Below, piece by piece: positions 33,776 to 40,776 of a stretch of 64,000 nt of DNA. Below the pieces are notes generated by a model that saw nothing but the letters and a program-made list of their open reading frames with translations, made no database searches and was not told the DNA's origin. Every line of letters begins with the position of its first letter. The first letter of the stretch is position 1. Made by a program: the position numbers and the translations under genes. Source of the stretch: Candidatus Nitrosotenuis uzonensis (GTDB lineage Archaea > Thermoproteota > Nitrososphaeria > Nitrososphaerales > Nitrosopumilaceae); assembly GCF_000723185.1 (NCBI RefSeq), contig NZ_CBTY010000008.1:234677-298676 (forward strand). The letters are read 5' to 3'.

Positions 33776-33836
33776 TGATCTTGAGAGAAACGAAAATTCT
33801 CTCAAGATCACGGGATGATCAGTTCTTGATCTTGGG
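33776..33836. promoter_or_regulatory. Array of three TGATCTTGRG half-sites between divergent promoters
   Basis: TGATCTTGAGAGA (33776-33788) and TCTCTCAAGATCA (33798-33810) form a perfect 13-bp inverted repeat with a 9-base spacer. A third copy, TGATCTTGGG (33827-33836), can pair with the middle copy (CTCAAGATCA, 33801-33810) instead. The starts fall at 33776, 33801 and 33827, spaced 25-26 bases apart. The array lies between the TATA boxes of the genes at 32943 and 33.9 kb, so it is probably DNA bound by a regulator rather than a leader RNA. Confidence 0.5.
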
Positions 33837-33882
33837 GGATGATACAGAGCAGGCATAAAATATTAAAATACTTGCGTACAAT

Positions 33883-34338
33883 TTGTCCAGTTTCTTGTTA
33901 GCAATAATTTCTCAAAGACTGATTAATCCCAATGTATTTCACACTTTTGTGATAGTATCACGCCAGGAGGTCACCGCACTACTGAATTTAATACATGAGA
34001 TAAACGAAGAAAAAGACAGTGTGGTAGTGGTGGAAGGCAAACGTGATTCCTACGCCCTAAAATGTATAGGTTTTTCATGTAAAATATTGGAATTTCACAG
34101 ATTTGGCGGCCTGACCAAGTTTTCAGATTCGGTATCTGGCCACAAGAACATCATTTTACTGTTTGACTCTGATAGAAAAGGAAGATACCTCACTAGAAGA
34201 GTTATAGAGCAGCTTGAACGCAGAGCAAAAATCAACCTTTACTATAAAAAAAGACTCAACCAGATAACAGGGGGCAAGATCAGGACGATTGAGGAGATCT
34301 CCCAATACAAAGATGCGCTGTTTGGTGTAATAATCTAG
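33883..34338 (+). CDS. Small Toprim-domain protein (RNase M5/primase-like)
   Basis: Up to 151 aa from TTG 33883; in-frame starts at TTG 33895 and GTG 33949 are also possible, and the TATA-like TAAAATATTAAAATAC (33855-33870) would put transcription near 33889, favouring 33895 or later. The Toprim core is clear: SVVVVEGKRDSYALKCIGF (catalytic Glu) and NIILLFDSDRKGRYL (DxD). Small Toprim proteins of archaea are called primase-like or RNase M5-like; they cleave or bind structured nucleic acids. Function here is not known. Confidence 0.75.
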   Translation: MSSFLLAIISQRLINPNVFHTFVIVSRQEVTALLNLIHEINEEKDSVVVVEGKRDSYALKCIGFSCKILEFHRFGGLTKFSDSVSGHKNIILLFDSDRKGRYLTRRVIEQLERRAKINLYYKKRLNQITGGKIRTIEEISQYKDALFGVII

Positions 34339-34368
34339 CCGGACAAATAAAATAAAAGAGATTGGAGC

Positions 34369-35154
34369 TTATTTGCTTCCAATTATGAAGACAATGCTGG
34401 CAGTGCTCGTTACCGACTGGTCTGCTGAGAATATCGGTGTGCTCAAAGATACCTCTGCTTTGTCCATTACTGCTCCGTAGTACATCGGCGTTGGCGGCGG
34501 ATAGATGCCAAACTCTGAGAGGTTTACGTGTTTTACACCTATTATCTCATAGTTTAGCGGTGCTAGTGCTTTTTCTGCCTTTGTCTTTGCGTTCTCAATT
34601 GCTTGTGCTAACAGGTCGTCGCTTACCTGAGTCTGTTTTTGTGGCGATAGTGTAAAGTACACCGAGTCAACTCTGTTTGCTCCTGCCTGAACTGCACTGT
34701 CTATTATAGCAGATGCCAAGTTCAGGTTTGTAGTCTCTACTCTTATGATGTTCGATACGCTATACCCTACAAGACGCTGTCTGTATATGCCAGACTCTTT
34801 TTCTTGGTACGATTCGTAGACCGGATATATGGTAAGCTGAGATGTGCTAATTTGGCTCTCAGATATGCCCGCTGCTTTTATTGCAGCTACTACTGTATTC
34901 ATTTTCTGAGTGTTAGAGTCAAGTGCTTCTTTTGCTGTTTTTTCCTGCACTTCAACTCCAAATTGCACGACCAGCAGATCCGGTTTTACCTTGGTGGTTG
35001 CAGTACCCGTTACTGAAAGTGTTTTCTCACGTGACGGATATGGTGTTGGCTCTGTTTGAGCTTGCACGTCTGCGCCCATTGGTATGGCACCAAGGGAAAA
35101 TGCCAGAGCAAGAACAATTCCTGTTGCTGCTGCAAGCGTGATTGTTTTGTTCAT
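34369..35154 (-). CDS. Secreted SIMPL (DUF541) domain protein
   Basis: 261 aa with a signal peptide (1-30). The body has SVTGTATTKVKPDLLVVQFGV, the classical SIMPL opening, then IAAIKAAGISESQISTSQLTI and a C-terminal SVTSTASIVFIIGSK. SIMPL proteins form large rings on the cell surface or in the periplasm; their function is mostly unknown, sometimes linked to stress resistance or membrane maintenance. Transcribed alone. Confidence 0.85.
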   Translation of the reverse strand: MNKTITLAAATGIVLALAFSLGAIPMGADVQAQTEPTPYPSREKTLSVTGTATTKVKPDLLVVQFGVEVQEKTAKEALDSNTQKMNTVVAAIKAAGISESQISTSQLTIYPVYESYQEKESGIYRQRLVGYSVSNIIRVETTNLNLASAIIDSAVQAGANRVDSVYFTLSPQKQTQVSDDLLAQAIENAKTKAEKALAPLNYEIIGVKHVNLSEFGIYPPPTPMYYGAVMDKAEVSLSTPIFSADQSVTSTASIVFIIGSK

Positions 35155-35245
35155 GTATTATATCAAGTGCTAAGCTTTAAGACCTTTGATTAAAGTAGAA
35201 TTTAACCCTAAATTTTAATAAGACGTATTCTATGACGCATGCGGT

Positions 35246-35983
35246 ATGGGTGATTCAGAGGATCCGTTGGGAATTAATGAAAAAGTCGAGATCTTATCAA
35301 CTGATGATGATAAGATAAAGGCAGTAGGTGAGCTACTAAGCTCAGATTCTAGTAGGGCTATTCTAAAACTACTCTTCAATGAGCAAATGACGGCAAATCA
35401 AATCTCCCAAAAAACCGAAATTTCGCTTCCCCTTGTGATATATCATCTAAAAAAAATGCAAGATGCCGGAATCGTGAAAATAGCGCAAACCGGAAAAAAT
35501 ACAAAATCACACGATATGAAATATTATACTGTAGACAAGTTTGCCATCGTCATACTGCCCTCAGGAATGACTGAAAAGGCAAGATCAAGCAAGTCCTTGC
35601 TCAATTCTTTTAACAGAATATACCGATTTGCCACTATAGGGGGCGCAGGGCTTGCAGCATGGTTTTCATCACAATTCATTCAACAGCAGAACAGACATGT
35701 CATATCAGATGATAGTATGAGGCAGGCCCAGATCGCCATGGACTCTGGTGAAGAGATGGCACAAAAATCATTACAAGCTCCACCACCATCAATGCCGTCT
35801 GAATCAATACCATTTTCAACAGAATCAATCGCGCAGGAGGGCGCAGCACACGGTGGAATTCAGACATTGACAGGCAGTAGCGGTGAGCCGGTGACTGACA
35901 TTTACATTTCTGCAATAATTGCACTAGGAATCATTGTAATTGGCCTTATAATTGAGAGAATACTGCATTCAAGAAAGAAATAA
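35246..35983 (+). CDS. Membrane-tethered ArsR-type winged-helix regulator
   Basis: 245 aa. Residues 25-95 form a winged helix (GELLSSDSSRAILKLLFNEQMTANQISQKTE and LPLVIYHLKKMQDAGIVKI). A first hydrophobic stretch at 128-146 (FATIGGAGLAAWFSSQFI), a Pro/Ser/Gln-rich extracellular-like linker, and a final helix at about 222-240 (IYISAIIALGIIVIGLIIE) follow. The DNA-binding part is cytoplasmic and the linker likely outside, so this is a one-component sensor in the membrane. AAATTTTAATAAG about 28 bases upstream supports the ATG. Confidence 0.75.
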   Translation: MGDSEDPLGINEKVEILSTDDDKIKAVGELLSSDSSRAILKLLFNEQMTANQISQKTEISLPLVIYHLKKMQDAGIVKIAQTGKNTKSHDMKYYTVDKFAIVILPSGMTEKARSSKSLLNSFNRIYRFATIGGAGLAAWFSSQFIQQQNRHVISDDSMRQAQIAMDSGEEMAQKSLQAPPPSMPSESIPFSTESIAQEGAAHGGIQTLTGSSGEPVTDIYISAIIALGIIVIGLIIERILHSRKK

Positions 35984-36005
35984 CCCCTTGGTACAAGCCA
36001 ATTAT

Positions 36006-36224
36006 ATGACTCTAACAGACAGGGAAAGACTGCTTATTGCAATATCTAATGCCATTTCAGTATACTCTGTATATACTAAAGATCCGCAAACCATGCCCAA
36101 AAACCTTACGTTGATCGACTTTGTACTCAAATGCACGCCGGATGAACTGAAAAAAAACATCACAATGGATATGATAGATGAGGTCTTTGAGTATGTCTCA
36201 AAAACCCAGACCCAACTTTCATAA
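36006..36224 (+). CDS. Hypothetical protein, 72 aa
   Basis: Start taken at ATG 36006 (MTLTDRERLLIAISNAI); a longer frame to 35952 overlaps the regulator gene. Helical and acidic, with no motif. It sits 22 bases after the regulator and 28 bases before purP, all on the plus strand, so it may be co-transcribed. Function unknown. Confidence 0.55.
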   Translation: MTLTDRERLLIAISNAISVYSVYTKDPQTMPKNLTLIDFVLKCTPDELKKNITMDMIDEVFEYVSKTQTQLS

Positions 36225-36251
36225 ACCCACCAAAACAAGAAAAATCAAAGA

Positions 36252-37277
36252 ATGACTGCAATTGCAACACTTGGCTCCCACTGCGCACTACAGGTTCTAA
36301 AGGGTGCAAAAGACGAAGGCCTAAAAACGCTTCTGGTTTGCGAGAAAAGACGCCAAAGACTCTACAAGAGGTTTGATTTTATAGATGAGATCATTCCTGT
36401 CGACTCGTTCCTTGAAGTTCTTGAGCCAAGGTGCGCGCGAATACTTGAGAAAAACAAGGCAGTACTAATACCGCACGGCACACTAATTGCACAGATGAGC
36501 TCAGAGCAAATAGAGTCAATCAAGACTCCTGTTTTTGGCAACAAGTGGATTCTCAGATGGGAATCAGACAGAAATCTAAAAGAAAAACTCATGCGTGATG
36601 CAAAATTAGACGTTCCAAAATCTATTCCGAATCCCGATAAGATAAAACGGCTGACCATAGCAAAAAGACATGGGGCTGCTGGCGGCAAGGGATACTTTCT
36701 TACATCTAGCAAAAAAGACTATGTGAAAAAACGCAACCAGTTAATCAAGATAGGACTGATAAAAGGCGATAAAGACCTGTACTTGCAAGAGTATGTGATG
36801 GGAGTTCTGGCGTATCTGCAATTCTTCTATTCGCCACTAGATGATAATTTAGAGTTTTTTGGAGTAGACAAAAGACACGAGTCCGATATCGAAGGCCTAG
36901 GTAGAATACCTGCACAGGAACAATTAGGAATCGATTACATATCGTCATTTAATGTCATTGGCAACAGTCCAATGGTATTACGAGAATCATTGCTTGATGA
37001 CGTATATGCAATGGGCGAGCGCTTTGTTGAAGCATCAAAAAGACTTGTAAAACCAGGCATGAACGGTCCGTTCTGTATAGAGGGTGTGTACGATCAGAAC
37101 GGCAAATTCTGGACATTCGAATTCTCAGCTAGGATAGTGGCAGGAACGAATATCTACATGGAAGGCTCGCCGTATTCTGCATTAATATATGATGTGCCAA
37201 TGAGTATGGGGCGCAGAATCGCACGCGAAGTAAAGATCGCAACAAAACAAAGAAAAATTGATATCATTACCACTTGA
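36252..37277 (+). CDS. purP: Formate-dependent FAICAR synthetase
   Basis: 341 aa ATP-grasp enzyme that formylates AICAR with formate and ATP, the archaeal substitute for the formyl-folate enzyme PurH. Characteristic: TLGSHCALQVLKGAKDEGLKT near the start, LIPHGTLIA, AAGGKGYFLTSSK (ATP loop), and WTFEFSARIVAGTNIY. Together with purK and purE in this window it covers three late purine steps. Length and motifs normal. Confidence 0.95.
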   Translation: MTAIATLGSHCALQVLKGAKDEGLKTLLVCEKRRQRLYKRFDFIDEIIPVDSFLEVLEPRCARILEKNKAVLIPHGTLIAQMSSEQIESIKTPVFGNKWILRWESDRNLKEKLMRDAKLDVPKSIPNPDKIKRLTIAKRHGAAGGKGYFLTSSKKDYVKKRNQLIKIGLIKGDKDLYLQEYVMGVLAYLQFFYSPLDDNLEFFGVDKRHESDIEGLGRIPAQEQLGIDYISSFNVIGNSPMVLRESLLDDVYAMGERFVEASKRLVKPGMNGPFCIEGVYDQNGKFWTFEFSARIVAGTNIYMEGSPYSALIYDVPMSMGRRIAREVKIATKQRKIDIITT

Positions 37278-37430
37278 AAAGATAGTGTTTTGGACGCGTT
37301 AAGTATTTGATTCTGACTCATCTTGAAGATTAAGTTAGAATTGATTTTCTGAGGTTTGAAAGTGAGTGTTAACTTACGACAGATAAAAAGAATTTAAAAT
37401 TCCATTTAAAAAGGATGGTTCTAGGAAATA

Positions 37431-37631
37431 TTACTTTGACATAGATTTTGAATAGGATAGATTATTTGGATTCATCTGATTAGAACGATTATTCATAGCA
37501 CTAGCATGGGTAGAACTATTTGGATTTCCCTGATTGCTATGATTATTTGCAGATGCTCTGCATTCAGAATTAGTTTTATTATTTGCATCTGATCGTTGAG
37601 CATTGAATGAACGATTACTTCTTGTCATCAC
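37431..37631 (-). CDS. Asn/Ser-rich protein with SNQxNPN repeats, 66 aa
   Basis: About a quarter of residues are Asn, with Ser, Gln, Met and Lys. Two copies of NxSNQ(G/M)NPN (NHSNQGNPN and NRSNQMNPN) are spaced 18 residues apart. I recall the NRSNQMNPNN unit in small stress-type proteins of archaea, algae and fungi, usually followed by YxSxxG; here LSYSKSMSK follows. The protein is probably intrinsically disordered. Transcribed alone between purP and the PEF-anchored gene. Confidence 0.45.
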   Translation of the reverse strand: MMTRSNRSFNAQRSDANNKTNSECRASANNHSNQGNPNSSTHASAMNNRSNQMNPNNLSYSKSMSK

Positions 37632-37751
37632 ATAATGATGTTATTATTTCATAAAGCCTTTACGCACTAATTATCCGAATAAAAAATTAAGAGATTGGTT
37701 TTAGCCCGTAACTAATTACTAGACAGCTTGTAAAGCATTGATAATCAGCTA

Positions 37752-38219
37752 CTAATTCATCCGTAACTGTTTTTGTGTGAACGCAATCATTACTGTTATG
37801 ATCAATCCAAATAACATAAGCACGCCAAACGGGAATTCTGGCACTACTTGAGTTCCAATTATCTCTATTTCCTCTGAATCGGCAATCACTGGAAATGTGA
37901 TAGTAGTTTTGCCGTTTGCATTGGTTGCAGTATATTCTATCTCAAGTCCGTCCACTAGTACTATAAAATCGTCATTTTCTGCAGAGAGCATTTCAGATGG
38001 AAATGTTATTAGAAATTCAGAACTCTGTACGCCAATTATGCCAATTAATAGTGATTTTGATTCTTTATCTATGTCCATTGCGATCATCTTTCCATCTAAG
38101 CTAAATTCTATGCTAAAGGTATTCTCATCAACTATAAGATTATAACTTTCAGTATCTGCAAACGATGGCAGAATTACTGGAAATGCGATTATTGCCAATA
38201 ACAGAGCTCGCAATCTCAT
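37752..38219 (-). CDS. Secreted PEF-CTERM-type surface protein, about 155 aa
   Basis: Start taken at ATG 38219, the first Met that gives a signal peptide (MRLRALLLAIIAFPVILPSFA); a frame to 38291 adds 24 unlikely residues. The mature part is a small beta domain, and the protein ends VVPEFPFGVLMLFGLIITVMI plus a short basic tail, the PEF-type sorting and anchor signal. Substrate or partner unknown. The promoter region is shared with the divergent membrane protein at 38350. Confidence 0.7.
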   Translation of the reverse strand: MRLRALLLAIIAFPVILPSFADTESYNLIVDENTFSIEFSLDGKMIAMDIDKESKSLLIGIIGVQSSEFLITFPSEMLSAENDDFIVLVDGLEIEYTATNANGKTTITFPVIADSEEIEIIGTQVVPEFPFGVLMLFGLIITVMIAFTQKQLRMN

Positions 38220-38349
38220 TTTTTGATATTTTACAGATATCTGATATAGACTTTGCCAATAGATACAAGGCTGTTTGTAATTAATGTGCAAACTGCAAGT
38301 TTTATTCTTTTTTCAATTCTTGTTGGCATTGAATGTATTGCGTTTTGAT

Positions 38350-38694
38350 ATGATGAAAAAATCTATCCGATATCTAGGAATAGAAGAGTATCTATCATCA
38401 TTTAGAAAGAAATGGCCGCACATAATTCTTGCTGGCATGCTTGATGCTCTAACTACAATAATTGCATTACAAATACTGTCTATGTCGGAGCTAAACCCAA
38501 TCGTAAACCATCTTTTCCCAGATCATATAGTGTTAATACCGTTTATCCTCATAGAGCTCACTTTTTTGAGATATTCTATTGCAGTGAAGCTTTTCCAGAA
38601 TTCACGCTATCTTGTTTATGCAGTGTCATTTACGTTGTATTTTCTTCCAATATGGAATGCGGCAAACATGTTATTGGTTGCCTGGTTGGCATAA
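38350..38694 (+). CDS. Small membrane protein, DUF5658-like, copy 1
   Basis: Start taken at ATGATG 38350. Four hydrophobic helices. LAGMLDALTTIIALQIL and SELNPIVNHLFPDH are shared with the gene at 40390 (GLLDAITTFFGMQLG and FELNPLVAMLYPEQ), so the two are paralogues flanking the DoxX gene. The membrane-embedded DALTT and ELNP blocks are the likely functional sites. I place it in the DUF5658 family by memory, with modest confidence. Confidence 0.6.
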   Translation: MMKKSIRYLGIEEYLSSFRKKWPHIILAGMLDALTTIIALQILSMSELNPIVNHLFPDHIVLIPFILIELTFLRYSIAVKLFQNSRYLVYAVSFTLYFLPIWNAANMLLVAWLA

Positions 38695-38712
38695 TCTATG
38701 AGCCGTTGAATC

Positions 38713-40260
38713 TTAGAGTTCTTTTTTTATTGCCATTAGGTCGTCAAGAATTGCATTCAAGTTATCCTTTAGACGCTTTATTTCAAGTATTTTTGCGTCC
38801 AATCTTGCCTGTATGCTTTCAGACGTGTTTTGTATGGCTGGTCTGAGGTTAGAGTCTTTGGTTGATTCATATCGTGATGTGTGGTGCATGTCTAATTTTT
38901 CTTGTTTTATTTCCTTGATGAGGCTGCTCATTTCTATTGTATCTGTTATACGATCACACTCAACATTGTTGTATGTGTGTTCCTTATCCAACACCTTGTA
39001 ATTGTATTCAGAAGATTTGTATTCGTGTGCAGGAGAATTTGCAGGTCTTGACTGAGTATTTGAAAATAAGATCTTTTCAGAATCAGCACGTTCTTTTTCT
39101 AAATTCTGCTTGACAAAAAATTTATCGTCTTTAATTTGTGAATCTCCATACCTGCTTGTGCGTTTTGCAAAAAATCCAAATTTGCTCGTATTTTGACCAT
39201 CTGTATTCTGATGTCTTTGGCTCACATCTGTTGATTCATGGTACACGTTATGATTGATTTCTGGTGAAATAGATTCTTTTGATTTGACCGTTTTACTGGA
39301 TTTTAAGATGCCATCAATTCCGAATTTTCCTGACCCGCATATTATCAGTAAGATGGCAGCGCCAATTATTGCAACATCTTTCCATAATGATGGGCCCACC
39401 ACATAGCTAAATCCAAAAATTAATTGAGCCCAAACTAGAATCCCAAGATGTATTGCGGCCCCGATTCTCGTAGCCGCTCCTGTCAAAACCATCACTGCAG
39501 CTATAATTTCAAGCATTCCAAACATTGTTACTGTGTCCGCAGATGCAGTCAAATTAAGACCAAGGTCATCTATCATATCCAACGTAGAAATTGGATTGGC
39601 GATCTTTCCAATTCCTGCCCATATGAAGATAAAGGCTAATCCAAGTCTTATTGTGAGCAAAGCACCATCAATGAATTTAGGTGGGGCGTGCCATGTAAGC
39701 ACGGATTTTATATCTGGTATTTTTTTCTTGACTGCATCTTTCTTTCCTGTTTGAGGCTGTACATATCTGATATGCTGCGTTTGCTGATGGATGACATTAT
39801 CTGTTCCAACATTGAAATGCCTTGCAATCATGCTTTGAACGTACTCCATATCTGATGAGAATAACGGATCACCACGCTCCAGCGTGTTGATCACATAGTC
39901 TAATCTCCAGGATTCGCCCATGTTCATGGCTCTAAGCTTTTTTGCATATTGTATGATTTCCAAAACTTCGATCTTGTTCTCTTCTGATTTTCTAGATTCT
40001 ACTGAAGAATCTTGTCGTATTTGTGCTGGTGGCGAGGCGGCGTGTGTTTGTCTGTGTTCTTTGTATTGCTCGTAAAGTGATTTTAGATATGTTTTGGCAT
40101 CAGCATCAAGCGGAAGTCCTTCTTCAAGATCTATTAACATGTTCTCCAGCCGCGTTTTGTCTCCGAGATTGTTTTGTTGTAGTTTTTTTATTATCGATAT
40201 TGTACGTTGTGTTCTGTCAGTTTCGCTCGAATCCTGAACCTTTTTACCAAATAGTTTCAT
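38713..40260 (-). CDS. DoxX-domain membrane protein with long N- and C-terminal extensions, 515 aa
   Basis: Residues about 197-320 form a DoxX domain of four helices (LTIRLGLAFIFIWAGIGKI, MFGMLEIIAAVMVLTGAATRIG, and VAIIGAAILLIICGSGKFG). Before it lie two copies of a 50-residue helical repeat, at about 19-70 (IIKKLQQNNLGDKTRLENML) and 98-148 (IIQYAKKLRAMNMGESWRLD). After it is a 190-residue polar, probably disordered tail ending in a coiled coil (ARLDAKILEIKRLKDNLNA). DoxX domains interact with quinones or thiol oxidants; most are about 150 aa, so this extended version is unusual. Confidence 0.75.
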   Translation of the reverse strand: MKLFGKKVQDSSETDRTQRTISIIKKLQQNNLGDKTRLENMLIDLEEGLPLDADAKTYLKSLYEQYKEHRQTHAASPPAQIRQDSSVESRKSEENKIEVLEIIQYAKKLRAMNMGESWRLDYVINTLERGDPLFSSDMEYVQSMIARHFNVGTDNVIHQQTQHIRYVQPQTGKKDAVKKKIPDIKSVLTWHAPPKFIDGALLTIRLGLAFIFIWAGIGKIANPISTLDMIDDLGLNLTASADTVTMFGMLEIIAAVMVLTGAATRIGAAIHLGILVWAQLIFGFSYVVGPSLWKDVAIIGAAILLIICGSGKFGIDGILKSSKTVKSKESISPEINHNVYHESTDVSQRHQNTDGQNTSKFGFFAKRTSRYGDSQIKDDKFFVKQNLEKERADSEKILFSNTQSRPANSPAHEYKSSEYNYKVLDKEHTYNNVECDRITDTIEMSSLIKEIKQEKLDMHHTSRYESTKDSNLRPAIQNTSESIQARLDAKILEIKRLKDNLNAILDDLMAIKKEL

Positions 40261-40389
40261 CTGTATTGTGATCTCTGATATTTTATTTAATGCACCAATC
40301 GGTTATAGATCCATATTACACGATATTGTTTTAGTATAATAAAATAAGTTGTTATTATTGATAATCTTAATCTGCGCTTCTATATTACA

Positions 40390-40767
40390 ATGGAAGGTAA
40401 GAATACACAGATGAGGACACAGCCTATTTATCAGAATCTTTCACAGAGTCTTCATTTTACTTACTTTATTCATGCAGGACTGCTAGATGCAATAACAACA
40501 TTCTTTGGCATGCAATTAGGCTTTTTTGAGCTAAACCCGCTTGTGGCCATGCTGTATCCTGAGCAGATGTTTTTTATGCCAGCTGTACTAATTGGCTTAT
40601 CTTTTATGCGTACATATACAATTTTGTGGCTGTTTAAAAACCATAGGCATTTTAGATCAATGCTCTGGTTTACAATGTACTTTCCACCAACATTCAATGT
40701 TGCAAACATTATACTACATTATCTTAACATGCAAGATGTGGCAATGCTTCGATTAGTACTTTTTTAG
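40390..40767 (+). CDS. Small membrane protein, DUF5658-like, copy 2
   Basis: 125 aa with four helices, paralogue of the gene at 38350: GLLDAITTFFGMQLGFFELNP and TMYFPPTFNVANIILHYLN correspond to the DALTT, ELNP and NAANMLL blocks of copy 1. Copies 1 and 2 bracket the DoxX gene on either side, so the three may act together. Function unknown. Confidence 0.6.
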   Translation: MEGKNTQMRTQPIYQNLSQSLHFTYFIHAGLLDAITTFFGMQLGFFELNPLVAMLYPEQMFFMPAVLIGLSFMRTYTILWLFKNHRHFRSMLWFTMYFPPTFNVANIILHYLNMQDVAMLRLVLF

Positions 40768-40776
40768 AAGGAATTT

